Origin: Polynucleobacter sp. TUM22923
GTDB taxonomy: Bacteria > Pseudomonadota > Gammaproteobacteria > Burkholderiales > Burkholderiaceae
Length of the DNA: 64,000 nucleotides
NCBI RefSeq assembly: GCF_030295705.1
Contig: NZ_AP027274.1
Span: 496,001 to 560,000, forward strand
Reading direction: 5' to 3'
The notes under the pieces are model-generated. The model ran no database searches, was not told where the DNA came from, and was given only the letters and a program-made list of their open reading frames with translations. This document shows, piece after piece, positions 54,173 to 62,647 of this stretch. Every line of letters starts with the position of its first letter. Position 1 is the stretch's first letter. A program made the position numbers and the translations under genes.

Positions 54173-56539
54173 ATGCTGCCATCAATCGAGCAACGGCTTG
54201 CCCAAGAGTTATCCGCTAAACCTGCCCAAGTGGCTGCAGCCATTGCATTAATGGATGAGGGTGCTACCGTCCCCTTTATTGCGCGTTATCGCAAAGAGGC
54301 TACTGGCGGCTTAGACGACACGCAATTACGCTTACTAGAAGAGCGCCTCAGTTATTTACGAGAGTTGGAAGATCGTCGCAAGGCGATTGTGTCCTCCATT
54401 GAAGAGCAGGGGAAGATGACGCCAGAGTTATTAAAGGCCATCATGTTGGCTGAGGATAAGACCCGCTTAGAGGACTTGTATCTTCCTTATAAGGTTAAGC
54501 GTAGGACAAAGGCGCAGATTGCCTTGGAGGCAGGTTTAGAGCCATTAGCAAATGATTTACTGGCGAACCCCTTACTAGTCCCTGAGGAAGAGGCAGTTCA
54601 GTATTTGCGGGAAGCTTTCACATCCGATCAAGGAGAAAATCCAGGGGTGGCTGACACTAAGGCTGCCCTGGAGGGTGCTCGTCAGATTCTGATGGAGCGT
54701 TTTGCAGAAGATGCCGGTTTAGTCCAGTCACTCAGAATCTATTTACAAGATCATGGTGTAGTGGAATCCAAAGTGATTGTAGGTAAAGAGCAAGAGGGTG
54801 AGAAGTTTGCAGATTATTTTGATTACTCCGAACCAATTAAAGCGATTCCATCTCATCGTGCCTTAGCACTGTTTAGAGGTCGCCGCGAGCAAATGCTGAT
54901 GGTTAATCTGCGATTAGATACGGAAGCGGAAAAGCCTAAATGGGATGCGCCACATAATCCCTGTGAGTCACGTATTGCCAATCAATTTAAGATTAAAAAT
55001 GAAGGCCGACCAGCAGATCAGTGGTTATCTGAAACGGTTCGTTGGACTTGGCGAATTAAATGCCCTATGCACCTAGAGTCTGAGCTGATGAGTGCCTTGC
55101 GCGAGCGTTCTGATGCTGAAGCTATTAATGTCTTTGCCCGTAATCTTAAAGCGCTGCTCTTAGCGGCTCCCGCTGGGCCTAAAGTTACTATTGGCTTAGA
55201 TCCCGGTATGCGTACCGGGGTAAAGGTTGCCGTAGTAGATGCAACCGGTAAAGTAGTTGATACCGAGGTCATTTACCCACATCAACCGAAAAATGACTGG
55301 GATGGCTCGCTTCATACCTTAGCGAAACTGGCGCAAAAACACCAAGCGACACTGATTTCTATTGGTAACGGAACGGCCTCTCGAGAGACCGATAAATTAG
55401 CCCAAGATTTAATTAAAGCAAGACCGGAATTAAATCTGACCAAGATTGTGGTTTCAGAGGCAGGGGCGTCCGTATATTCTGCATCAGAGTATGCGTCAAA
55501 AGAACTGCCAGGCATGGACGTATCACTTCGCGGCGCAGTATCGATTGCCCGTCGCCTGCAAGATCCGCTCGCAGAGTTAGTCAAAATCGACCCCAAGTCT
55601 ATCGGGGTAGGTCAATACCAGCATGATGTCATGCAAACGCAGCTTGCCAAGTCTTTAGTGGCGGTAGTAGAAGATTGCGTAAATGCAGTGGGTGTGGACG
55701 TCAATACTGCTTCTGCCCCATTGTTAGCCAGGGTTTCTGGCCTCAGCAGCACTGTTGCTGAGGGGATCGTGGCTTATCGTGATTTGCATGGCGCATTTGG
55801 ATCTAGAGCGGATTTACGTAGCGTACCGCGCTTAGGTGACAAGACTTTCGAGCAGGCAGCCGGTTTTCTACGAATTATGAATGGTGCCGATCCTTTAGAT
55901 GCTTCAGCCGTTCATCCAGAGTCCTACCCCTTGGTGGAAAAGATCCTGAAAGATATTAAAAAAGGAGTCAAGGAATTAATTGGTGATGCGGGAATACTCA
56001 ATAGCCTTAATCCAGAAAAATACGCCGATGAAAAATTTGGGGTGCCTACTGTTACCGACATTATTAAAGAGCTAGAAAAGCCAGGACGAGATCCAAGGCC
56101 CGAGTTCACAACCGCTACATTCAAAGACGGTGTTGAAAAAATCAGTGATCTCAAAGTAGACATGATCTTAGAAGGTGTTGTCACTAACGTTGCTGCGTTT
56201 GGCGCCTTTATTGACATCGGTGTTCACCAGGATGGCTTAGTCCATATCTCAGCTTTAGCAAATACCTTCGTTAAAGACCCTCATACCGTTGTGAAGGCAG
56301 GGCAGGTTGTGAAAGTTAAAGTGCTGGAAATAGATGAAAAGCGCAAACGGATTGCGCTGACCATGCGACTTTCTGATGAGGCACCTAAGACTTCTGCCGA
56401 GGAAAGGGCTAAGCAAGCGCCAAACAGATCGACCGTATCAAGAGGTAGCGAATCTAGAAGGCCTCAAGAAGATAAAAGAAGCGCTCCTCCAATAAACAAT
56501 GCCATGGCGAATGCATTTGGAAAATTAACTAAGAAATAA
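54173..56539 (+). CDS. tex: RNA-binding transcription accessory protein Tex
   Basis: 788 residues. The N-terminal Tex region includes [21 protein letters not shown] (about 35-55) and [19 protein letters not shown] YqgF/RNase-H-like domain holds [21 protein letters not shown] strands near 338-355. Helix-hairpin-helix modules ([22 protein letters not shown]) come next, and an S1 domain (~656-727, [18 protein letters not shown]). Tex binds nucleic acids and affects transcription and toxin expression in pathogens. Its last codons are part of a tandem repeat that runs past the stop. Confidence 0.96.
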   Translation: MLPSIEQRLAQELSAKPAQVAAAIALMDEGATVPFIARYRKEATGGLDDTQLRLLEERLSYLRELEDRRKAIVSSIEEQGKMTPELLKAIMLAEDKTRLEDLYLPYKVKRRTKAQIALEAGLEPLANDLLANPLLVPEEEAVQYLREAFTSDQGENPGVADTKAALEGARQILMERFAEDAGLVQSLRIYLQDHGVVESKVIVGKEQEGEKFADYFDYSEPIKAIPSHRALALFRGRREQMLMVNLRLDTEAEKPKWDAPHNPCESRIANQFKIKNEGRPADQWLSETVRWTWRIKCPMHLESELMSALRERSDAEAINVFARNLKALLLAAPAGPKVTIGLDPGMRTGVKVAVVDATGKVVDTEVIYPHQPKNDWDGSLHTLAKLAQKHQATLISIGNGTASRETDKLAQDLIKARPELNLTKIVVSEAGASVYSASEYASKELPGMDVSLRGAVSIARRLQDPLAELVKIDPKSIGVGQYQHDVMQTQLAKSLVAVVEDCVNAVGVDVNTASAPLLARVSGLSSTVAEGIVAYRDLHGAFGSRADLRSVPRLGDKTFEQAAGFLRIMNGADPLDASAVHPESYPLVEKILKDIKKGVKELIGDAGILNSLNPEKYADEKFGVPTVTDIIKELEKPGRDPRPEFTTATFKDGVEKISDLKVDMILEGVVTNVAAFGAFIDIGVHQDGLVHISALANTFVKDPHTVVKAGQVVKVKVLEIDEKRKRIALTMRLSDEAPKTSAEERAKQAPNRSTVSRGSESRRPQEDKRSAPPINNAMANAFGKLTKK

Positions 56540-56589
56540 GATTAACTAAGAAATAAAATTAACTAAGAAATAAAATTAACTACTAAATA
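56522..56589 (+). repeat. Tandem repeat, four 17-bp units across the tex stop codon
   Basis: Units AAAATTAACTAAGAAAT, AAGATTAACTAAGAAAT, AAAATTAACTAAGAAAT and AAAATTAACTACTAAAT abut. The first unit encodes the last residues of Tex (KLTKK); the stop comes at the start of the second. The other three copies are noncoding, consistent with local duplication of the gene end. Confidence 0.88.
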
Positions 56590-56679
56590 AATGTGTAGAT
56601 GAGCCTATCGCTATCTAGGCGGAATGGTTAAAAATGATTTATTGCTTATGCAGTAGTTATTAGCGAAGAAAAGGGCTGA

Positions 56680-56913
56680 TTACCGATAAGGTTGAATGAG
56701 TACCTCTAATCCAGATGGGTTATTGGAATTCTTGAGGGTTTCAATAGATTCTCGTAATACCCGAAGTTCTTTACACTTCAATTTTTGAAGCTTCTTACGG
56801 TTCAGGCCATAGGCATCTATTAAGTAGCGCGCTCTAGAGAGGCAAATTTGTAGTCGAATGAGCCAGTACAGACCAATGAGACCTGGAGCGAGTAGGAGAA
56901 GAAGGATGCTCAT
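56680..56913 (-). CDS. Small hypothetical membrane-anchored protein
   Basis: 77 residues. One strongly hydrophobic segment at the N-terminus (SILLLLLAPGLIGLYWLI, 2-19) is followed by a basic amphipathic region with LNRKKLQKLKCKELRVL and a short Pro-containing tail. I recognise no family. A terminator hairpin lies just upstream on the same strand, so it is probably expressed separately from the universal stress protein gene or by read-through. Coding status is plausible but not certain. Confidence 0.5.
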   Translation of the reverse strand: MSILLLLLAPGLIGLYWLIRLQICLSRARYLIDAYGLNRKKLQKLKCKELRVLRESIETLKNSNNPSGLEVLIQPYR

Positions 56914-56929
56914 TGGATTATCTATAAAA

Positions 56930-56948
56930 GACCGCCACTGAGGCGGCC
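56930..56948 (-). terminator. Intrinsic terminator after the universal stress protein gene
   Basis: On the minus strand GGCCGCC-TCAGT-GGCGGTC makes a 7-bp stem (one G-U pair) followed by TTTTA. It lies 25 bases beyond the stress-protein stop. Confidence 0.82.
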
Positions 56949-56973
56949 TTCAAAATTGAGGTGATCATCTTCA

Positions 56974-57399
56974 TTACTTGATCAAAAGAACGGGTTGCTT
57001 AGCAGTGTTGCAGACCCTTTGGGCAACCGATCCAATCAGGGCATCTATGATTCCAGATCTTCCTTTTGAGCCCATCACAATCATATCCACTTTTGTTTTA
57101 TTCGCTATATCGATAATTTCGCTAGCAATATGACCCCGCTTGATCGCAACACTATATTGAATGCCTGAGCCATCCAATACCTTTTGTGCCGTCTTGAGTT
57201 CTTTTTCACTAACCTCTCTGAGGTAATCGTTAATGACATTGTTGGCAACAAATTGCCTTACATGACCAAGGCCGACATCATCATGAACATTCACTAAGGT
57301 TACCGTACACTTGGCAGCGAGTTGCTTGGCTAGTTTTACAACAAATTTAGCGGCGTTGAGTGAAGATTTAGAGCCATCAACTGGGAGAAGTATTTTCAT
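56974..57399 (-). CDS. Universal stress protein (UspA family)
   Basis: 141 residues from ATG 57399; the longer in-frame start at 57468 adds a non-family leader. The start MKILLPVDGSKSSLNAAKF and the ATP-binding loop VMGSKGRSGIIDALIGSVAQ near 108-127 (G-2x-G-9x-G-S type) mark an ATP-binding Usp domain. It most likely acts in the cytoplasm during stress. Downstream (on its strand) is a terminator; upstream is the TauE-type transporter gene. Confidence 0.92.
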   Translation of the reverse strand: MKILLPVDGSKSSLNAAKFVVKLAKQLAAKCTVTLVNVHDDVGLGHVRQFVANNVINDYLREVSEKELKTAQKVLDGSGIQYSVAIKRGHIASEIIDIANKTKVDMIVMGSKGRSGIIDALIGSVAQRVCNTAKQPVLLIK

Positions 57400-57513
57400 T
57401 TTTTCCTCAAATATAAAAGTAGGTGAATTGCATCTCAACAACTTCAATCTACTCCGAAATTGGTTCAATAGCTATAAAAGCCTACCAATTTAGATGGCTA
57501 TTACTTACTTCCA

Positions 57514-58302
57514 TTATTTTAGGAAAGCATCATAGAATGTTTTGATAATCAAAACCGTTACCAAAATAAAGAAAGCTTTACGGATAAATGCATTTCCGTG
57601 TTTGATGGCAATTTTGCTACCTATTTGCCCGCCAATCAAATTAGCCACCGCCATCAGCAACGCTAACCTTAAATCAAAGTAGCCTAAGTAAATAAATACG
57701 CAGAGTGCCCCTAGGTTCGAGGCGATATTCAGAAACTTAGCGGGCGCTGCTGAGCGAAGAAAATCAAAGCCCAATACTCGGGTGTACAGCATTTTGTAAA
57801 AAGCACCTGCACCAGGCCCCAAGAATCCATCATAAAAACCAATTACTCCGGCACCAGTCGAGGCAATCGCTTTTTGTCTATGAGGAGGGTGCTTAGGTGC
57901 ATGAACTAAACCGGCATTCGATTTAATGCTAAAGACTAGTAAGGCAATTAATAGAAAAGGGAGGGTACTGCGAAGCCACTGAGTCGGTATCTGCGTTACT
58001 AAATAGGCGCCACATACCGAGGCTATAAAAGCGGCGATACACGAAATGATCACTAGTCCCCAAGGGCTTTTATTAGCACGCGCATATTGAATCGTCGCAC
58101 CAATGGTTCCGATCACGGAAGCAAACTTATTTACTGAAAGTAGTGTGGGCGGTGGAAAGCCTGGTAATACTGCAAAAAGGGCGGGAACTTGGATCATGCC
58201 GCCACCGCCCATAATGGAGTCGACTAAACCCGCTATTAAGGCACATGCCAGCAGGAGGCTGATATCAAATGCAGATAGATTCAATACAGAGAGTTCAAAC
58301 AT
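57514..58302 (-). CDS. TSUP/TauE-SafE family membrane transporter
   Basis: 262 residues with about eight membrane segments. The first helical repeat has LIAGLVDSIMGGGGMIQVPALF (residues ~22-43), and the second has GVIGFYDGFLGPGAGAFYKML (~150-170). These paired G/P-rich motifs define the TauE/SafE family, mostly exporters of sulfite or sulfoacetate and related organosulfur anions. The substrate is unknown here. It stands alone, divergent from dusA. Confidence 0.9.
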   Translation of the reverse strand: MFELSVLNLSAFDISLLLACALIAGLVDSIMGGGGMIQVPALFAVLPGFPPPTLLSVNKFASVIGTIGATIQYARANKSPWGLVIISCIAAFIASVCGAYLVTQIPTQWLRSTLPFLLIALLVFSIKSNAGLVHAPKHPPHRQKAIASTGAGVIGFYDGFLGPGAGAFYKMLYTRVLGFDFLRSAAPAKFLNIASNLGALCVFIYLGYFDLRLALLMAVANLIGGQIGSKIAIKHGNAFIRKAFFILVTVLIIKTFYDAFLK

Positions 58303-58436
58303 AGAAATTTTGCTGACGCATTTGAAAAGGTGGCCTCTATTTTAAGGCGGTTATAAGACTGGATTGATTTTGGCCTAAATTCTGAGGCCTCATTTAAAAT
58401 AACAATATCAAAGTCAATATAGAGATTCTGCCCAAA

Positions 58437-59522
58437 GTGGATGTCAAGTTAGCCCAAAAACGTTTAGCAGTAGCCCCTATGATGGAGTGGACCGATCGTC
58501 ACTGCCGCTCATTTCATCGCACGCTGACTAAAGAGGCGACCCTCTATACAGAAATGGTGACTACGGGTGCATTGATTCATGGTGACGTGCCGCGGCACTT
58601 AGATTACTCCCATGATCAACACCCAGTGGTTTTGCAGTTAGGCGGTAGCGATCCCAGTGAGTTGGCTCAAGCAGCAGTTCTAGCGCAGCAGTGGGGCTAC
58701 AACGAAGTCGATCTCAACTGCGGCTGTCCATCAGAGCGAGTGCAGCGCGGTGCTTTTGGTGCTTGTTTAATGGCAGAGCCAGAGTTAGTCGCGGACTGTG
58801 TAAGGGCGATGAAAAGTGCAGTTGATATTCCTATCTCTGTAAAACACCGTCTAGGCTTAGACAGCATGGATGCCGCTCATTCAGAAGTAGATTATCAATT
58901 TGCGCTCAATTTTATTCTGGCAGTGGCTGATGCTGGTGCTAGCCAGGTGACCATTCATGCACGCAATGCTGTACTGAAAGGTTTATCACCTAAAGAGAAT
59001 CGCAGTAAGCCACCACTACGCTATGAAGTCGCTGCTCAATTGCGACTTGATGCACAAAAGCAGTTTCCGCATATTCAGGTCTTACTTAATGGTGGCTTGG
59101 AGACAAACGAACAGATTGCAGGGCATTGGGATGACTTTGATGGCTTCATGGTGGGTAGAGCGGCATACCATTTCCCGGCAATGCTGTTGGGCTGGGATGA
59201 CTTGCTGGCAAGTAATGGCGAGGCTGCCGGTTATTTATTTAGTGAGACTGAGTGGCACCGTATTCAGATCGGTTTAGTTAGGCAGGTCCAAGCTTGGTTT
59301 GATGAGTGTCGCTCCAAAGACAAGCCTTTTTATATTGGCGCCTTCACAAGGCATATTTTGGGATTAGCCCATGGCAGGGCAGGGTCTCGCTATTGGCGCC
59401 AGCGCCTCTCGGATCATCATGCCTTGGCTAAAGTGCAGAGCAAAGCTGCCATTGGGGATTTCTTCTTGGATGCCAGTTTGACCTTAGGGGATTGGGCCGC
59501 TTTTGAGTTGGAGCCCGCTTAA
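58437..59522 (+). CDS. dusA: tRNA-dihydrouridine(20/20a) synthase DusA
   Basis: 361 residues with GTG start at 58437. The FMN barrel shows RLAVAPMMEWTDRHCRSF (9-26), VVLQLGGSDPSELAQAA, and the catalytic NCGCPSERVQRGAFGACLM (94-112, nucleophile C97). KHRLGLD and the DusA-specific SPKENRSKPPLRYE are also present, then VMVGRAAYHFPAML-type end. It reduces uridine 20/20a in tRNA D loops, and lies directly before a tRNA gene. Confidence 0.95.
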   Translation: MDVKLAQKRLAVAPMMEWTDRHCRSFHRTLTKEATLYTEMVTTGALIHGDVPRHLDYSHDQHPVVLQLGGSDPSELAQAAVLAQQWGYNEVDLNCGCPSERVQRGAFGACLMAEPELVADCVRAMKSAVDIPISVKHRLGLDSMDAAHSEVDYQFALNFILAVADAGASQVTIHARNAVLKGLSPKENRSKPPLRYEVAAQLRLDAQKQFPHIQVLLNGGLETNEQIAGHWDDFDGFMVGRAAYHFPAMLLGWDDLLASNGEAAGYLFSETEWHRIQIGLVRQVQAWFDECRSKDKPFYIGAFTRHILGLAHGRAGSRYWRQRLSDHHALAKVQSKAAIGDFFLDASLTLGDWAAFELEPA

Positions 59523-59541
59523 GGAGGTTGCTCAGGCTTTT

Positions 59542-59571
59542 TTGACAGAGTTTTAGCCTAAAAGCTATAAT
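59542..59571 (+). promoter_or_regulatory. Consensus promoter of tRNA-His
   Basis: Perfect boxes TTGACA (59542-59547) and TATAAT (59566-59571) stand 18 bases apart. Predicted transcription starts near 59578, 8 bases before the tRNA. It begins 19 bases after the dusA stop. Confidence 0.93.
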
Positions 59572-59585
59572 GTTGGCTCTACTGT

Positions 59586-59662
59586 GGCGGACGTAGCTCA
59601 GTTGGTAGAGTCCCAGATTGTGATTCTGGTTGTCGCGGGTTCGAGCCCCGTCGTTCGCCCCA
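59586..59662 (+). tRNA. tRNA-His (anticodon GTG)
   Basis: A full cloverleaf can be drawn: acceptor GCGGACG with CGTTCGC (one G-U), D arm with AGCTCAGTTGGTAGAG, anticodon stem CCAGA/TCTGG around TTGTGAT, T arm GCGGG-TTCGAGC-CCCGT. The anticodon GTG lies at 59620-59622. The extra G at position -1 (59586) opposite the discriminator C (59659) is the identity mark of tRNA-His. CCA is encoded at 59660-59662. Confidence 0.97.
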
Positions 59663-59674
59663 CCGTATACCCAT

Positions 59675-59719
59675 AAAAGCTCCTTTATGTTCCCCAGTGT
59701 TCTTTTGGAGCTTTTTATT
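59675..59719 (+). terminator. Intrinsic terminator after tRNA-His
   Basis: AAAAGCTCC pairs with GGAGCTTTT across a 23-base loop, ending in a T run (TTTTTATTT). It sits 12 bases after the encoded CCA and just before the SUMF1-like gene. Confidence 0.7.
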
Positions 59720-59733
59720 TAAGAGCAACCAGC

Positions 59734-60561
59734 ATGAAAAAGTTTGATATCTTGCCTATTGTTTTTGGCGTATTGCTCTCGGTAATTGCCCTTTACTTTA
59801 TGTTGCGACCTGCAGCTACAACTGCAGCTATAACTGCAGCTATAACTGCAGCTCCAGTCACAACTAGTATCCCAACTTCCACCATTCCTACCATCAGGAT
59901 CGGTGATGTTATTTGGGACCAGACTGAAATGACTGTAGCCGATACAAAAACGGCTGCCAATGCCACAGGGTTTGTCAGTCAGGCTGAAAAAAATGGTGGT
60001 GGCTTAAGTTATGAGGGCGGCTTTGTTAAAAAACCCGGCTGGTCTTGGCGGGCGCCTTATGGTGTTCCTGCGAAAGACCAAGAGCCAGCGGTGCATCTGA
60101 ATATGAAAGAGGCAGAATCGATTTGCCGCTTCTATAACAAGCGCTTACCTACTGATGCTGAATGGACAAGTGCTGCATTTTTAGAGCAAAGAAATAATCC
60201 ACCGATTGGTTTTGTAAAGGGGCAACGCTACCCCTATCCAGGCGGCAGTACGCCGATGGTTTCTCATTGTTTAAGTGCTTGTGGCGATTACAAAGGACTT
60301 GCTCCTGCTGGTGCATTAAATCGTGGCACCGGACATGTTCTTGCGGGCACTACTAAGCCGGGTGTCAATAATTTGTATGACATGGGTGGCAATGTCTGGG
60401 AGTGGACTGCAACAGAGCGCAATGGCGGATACATTACCAGAGGGGCTTCTTGGTGGTATGGCCCAGACAGGCAGCAAGAGTCGGATACGGAGTCAAAGTC
60501 AGGTGATATTGCTGTGGTCTACATCGGATTTCGGTGTGTATCCGACGCGCCAAAGTCATAG
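59734..60561 (+). CDS. SUMF1/FGE-fold protein without the catalytic cysteines, membrane-anchored
   Basis: 275 residues. A membrane helix at ~6-22 is followed by a Thr/Ala-rich stalk made by four 12-bp repeats (59812-59859). The SUMF1 domain has HLNMKEAESICRFYNKRLPTDAEW (in part, ~111-134), NNLYDMGGNVWEWT (near 211-224) and the closing YIGFRCV. In true formylglycine-generating enzymes the segment after RG-(G/A)-SW carries a Cys; here it reads RGASWWYGPDRQQ, with none. It is therefore likely a binding or structural SUMF1 protein. The helicase gene starts 3 bases on. Confidence 0.82.
   Translation: MKKFDILPIVFGVLLSVIALYFMLRPAATTAAITAAITAAPVTTSIPTSTIPTIRIGDVIWDQTEMTVADTKTAANATGFVSQAEKNGGGLSYEGGFVKKPGWSWRAPYGVPAKDQEPAVHLNMKEAESICRFYNKRLPTDAEWTSAAFLEQRNNPPIGFVKGQRYPYPGGSTPMVSHCLSACGDYKGLAPAGALNRGTGHVLAGTTKPGVNNLYDMGGNVWEWTATERNGGYITRGASWWYGPDRQQESDTESKSGDIAVVYIGFRCVSDAPKS
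59812..59859 (+). repeat. In-frame 12-bp tandem repeat in the SUMF1-like gene
   Basis: Units GCAGCTACAACT, GCAGCTATAACT twice, and a diverged GCAGCTCCAGTC encode Ala-Ala-(Thr/Ile)-Thr in the stalk after the membrane helix. Confidence 0.85.
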
Positions 60562-60564
60562 CGG

Positions 60565-61890
60565 ATGAATAGTCTTGCAGTAGACCCTTCTGCAATAGAA
60601 ATCACCCCTGAATACCAGGAGGTGATTGATGCTATTGAGCGCCATGATCCCTATATTTTTGTTAGCGGTAAAGCGGGTACGGGTAAAACTACCCTGATTG
60701 GTTATCTGCGTGAGCATATTCCGGGTAATGTTGTGGTGGTTGCTCCTACGGGAGTAGCAGCGCTGCAGGTGAAGGGTGTCACCATTCACTCGTTCTTTCG
60801 TTTGCCGCCACGCTTGATTTTTCCAGAAGAAGATATCAAGCCCCTAAAAGATAAGCGCCTTTATAAAGATATTCGCTTACTGATTATTGATGAGATCTCA
60901 ATGGTAAGGACCGATGTTGTAGACGCCATAGATCTATTTTTACGTGTCAATGGCCCTCATAAAAACCAGCCCTTCGGTGGTATTCAGGTGATGTTTGTGG
61001 GCGACTTGTTTCAGCTTCCGCCCGTTGTTTCTAATGCTGATATGCAAGTTTTAGCTGAGCGTGGTTATGAGGGCCCGTATTTTTTCTGTGCAAATGTACT
61101 GCACCGTAAAGATGTCACGATGGTAGAGCTCTCCAAGATATTCCGTCAAAAAGATGCCCACTTTGCTGGGCTATTAAATCAAATTCGGATTAATGAAGAT
61201 ATTGAAGGGGCCCTAGAGTTCCTCAATGACCAATGCTTTACTAATGCCCCAATAGTCGATGAGCAGACGATTACGCTCACCACTACTAATGCCCGAGCAG
61301 ATCAAATTAATGGCGCAGGCTTGCGTGCATTAACAACAGAGCCCAAGGTATATGCCGGCAATAGCACTGGTAAATTTAATGTGGATGAACGCAATCTACC
61401 ATCGCCTAATCACCTTAGCTTGAAGGTGGGGGCTAAGGTCATGTTCACTGCCACTGATACCAATTTTCCTAAACGTTGGGTTAATGGAACGATTGGAGTA
61501 GTGCGGGAGTTATTGACCAATACTGTCAAGGTGATGGTGCAGAACGGCCCTTATTCCAATACGGTAGAAGTCAAAGGGCATCAGTGGGAATCCTATCGCT
61601 ATGACCATGACATGATGTCAGGCAAGATCTCACCGAATGTGATTGGTACTTTTGTGCAGATCCCTCTGATGTTGGCTTGGGCGGTTACGATTCATAAGAG
61701 TCAGGGAAAAACTCTGGATAAGATCAAAGTTGACCTGTCATCAGGCGCGTTTGCTTCTGGCCAAGTCTATGTGGCACTAAGCCGTTGCACCTCAATTGAA
61801 GGCATTACCCTAGAGCGGCCAATACAGCCAAGAGATGTGAGTTGTGATCAAGAGGTAAAGCGGTTTTATCTGAATTGCCTACCTAATTAG
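60565..61890 (+). CDS. PIF1-like/RecD-like helicase
   Basis: 441 residues of a superfamily 1B helicase. Walker A GKAGTGKTT lies at 35-43, VVAPTGVAALQVKGVTIHSFF is the Ia region (in part), LLIIDEISMV is Walker B, and FVGDLFQLPPV is motif III. The C-terminal part has MLAWAVTIHKSQGKTLD and VYVALSRCTSIEGI, motifs V-VI. PIF1-like enzymes unwind DNA in the 5'-3' direction and act on G-quadruplex or stalled forks. It starts 3 bases after the SUMF1-like gene, an unexpected partner. Confidence 0.92.
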   Translation: MNSLAVDPSAIEITPEYQEVIDAIERHDPYIFVSGKAGTGKTTLIGYLREHIPGNVVVVAPTGVAALQVKGVTIHSFFRLPPRLIFPEEDIKPLKDKRLYKDIRLLIIDEISMVRTDVVDAIDLFLRVNGPHKNQPFGGIQVMFVGDLFQLPPVVSNADMQVLAERGYEGPYFFCANVLHRKDVTMVELSKIFRQKDAHFAGLLNQIRINEDIEGALEFLNDQCFTNAPIVDEQTITLTTTNARADQINGAGLRALTTEPKVYAGNSTGKFNVDERNLPSPNHLSLKVGAKVMFTATDTNFPKRWVNGTIGVVRELLTNTVKVMVQNGPYSNTVEVKGHQWESYRYDHDMMSGKISPNVIGTFVQIPLMLAWAVTIHKSQGKTLDKIKVDLSSGAFASGQVYVALSRCTSIEGITLERPIQPRDVSCDQEVKRFYLNCLPN

Positions 61891-62005
61891 AGCGCTCCCT
61901 GTGCCCTTTTAAAGTAGGCAGCAACCATAGGTAGATTGTCATACTGGAATTAGCTTAATCATTTTCTGAAGATGGTCATTAAAAAAGTGAATAAGTAAAT
62001 TCAAC

Positions 62006-62040
62006 TTGACTCCCCTTTGTGATTGTTATAACATTGTTAT
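62006..62040 (+). promoter_or_regulatory. mazEF promoter region with direct repeats
   Basis: TTGACT (62006-62011) and TATAAC (62027-62032) stand 15 bases apart, short of ideal. Two ATTGTTAT direct repeats (62022-62029 and 62033-62040) overlap the -10 and end 4 bases before the mazE ATG. They are candidate autoregulatory binding sites for the antitoxin. Confidence 0.45.
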
Positions 62041-62044
62041 CACT

Positions 62045-62305
62045 ATGAAAAAGCAGCTACATCTTCAAATTCGGCAAATTGGCAACTCTCGTGGGCTAGT
62101 CATACCCAAAGTTATTCTCGAGCAAGTGGGCTTTGATGAGGAGGTTGATTTGATAGTTGAAGGTAGCACGCTTATCCTGAGTAAACCTAATAAGAGTCTT
62201 CGTGAGGGTTGGGCGGAGCAGGCAAAAGCGATTGCGCAAGCTGGTGATGATGAGCTTCTATTGGGTGACTTTAATAACGATGAAGATGAGGATTGGGTTT
62301 GGTAA
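62045..62305 (+). CDS. mazE: MazE/AbrB-type antitoxin
   Basis: 86 residues from ATG 62045; the 62006 start would place its leader across the promoter. The SpoVT/AbrB DNA-binding fold is seen in LQIRQIGNSRGLVIPKVIL (6-24) and VDLIVEGSTLILSK. The C-terminal tail is acidic (ELLLGDFNNDEDEDW), the part expected to bind and block MazF. The next gene overlaps it. Confidence 0.92.
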   Translation: MKKQLHLQIRQIGNSRGLVIPKVILEQVGFDEEVDLIVEGSTLILSKPNKSLREGWAEQAKAIAQAGDDELLLGDFNNDEDEDWVW

Positions 62306-62631
62306 AGAGCATTATTTATCAAGGCGATATTTGGCTCATTAAATTAGATCCTACGCAGGGCAGTGAGATTAAAAAGACAAGACCATGTCTAGTAATTTCG
62401 CCGCCGGAGCTAAACAACAACTTGAGAACCATACTGGTGGCACCTTTGACTACGAAAGGTAAGACAGCTGATTTTCGAATTTCAGTGACGCATGCGGGAG
62501 AGAAAGGATTAATCATGCTTGATCAGATCCGAGTAATAGATAAATCTAGGCTAGTAAAAAAACTTGGGAAGGTCAATCCCAAGACACTCAATACCAGCTT
62601 AACTATTTTGCAGAATATGTTCGGGCACTAG
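62299..62631 (+). CDS. mazF: MazF/PemK-type endoribonuclease toxin
   Basis: 110 residues from TTG 62299, chosen because GAGGA lies 6 bases before it; another TTG at 62293 is also in frame. MazF landmarks are YQGDIWLIKLDPTQGSEI (~7-24), KKTRPCLVIS (25-34, catalytic Arg) and LRTILVAPLTTK, then LIMLDQIRVIDKSRL. The mazE stop overlaps its start, typical for antitoxin-toxin pairs. It should cut mRNA at short specific sites when freed from MazE. Confidence 0.93.
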   Translation: MVKSIIYQGDIWLIKLDPTQGSEIKKTRPCLVISPPELNNNLRTILVAPLTTKGKTADFRISVTHAGEKGLIMLDQIRVIDKSRLVKKLGKVNPKTLNTSLTILQNMFGH

Positions 62632-62645
62632 TAGCCCCCGAACAT
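62617..62645. terminator. Hairpin between mazF and gamma-glutamyltransferase gene
   Basis: ATGTTCGGG pairs with CCCGAACAT (9 bp) around an 11-base loop. It lies between convergent genes but has no strong T run on either side, so it is only a possible terminator. Confidence 0.4.
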
Positions 62646-62647
62646 GT

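Noticed and set aside
59586..62631. Genomic island inserted at tRNA-His (SUMF1-like, helicase, mazEF)
   Set aside because: No integrase and no second copy of the tRNA 3' end was seen downstream; a terminator follows the tRNA directly. Kept as ordinary neighbours.
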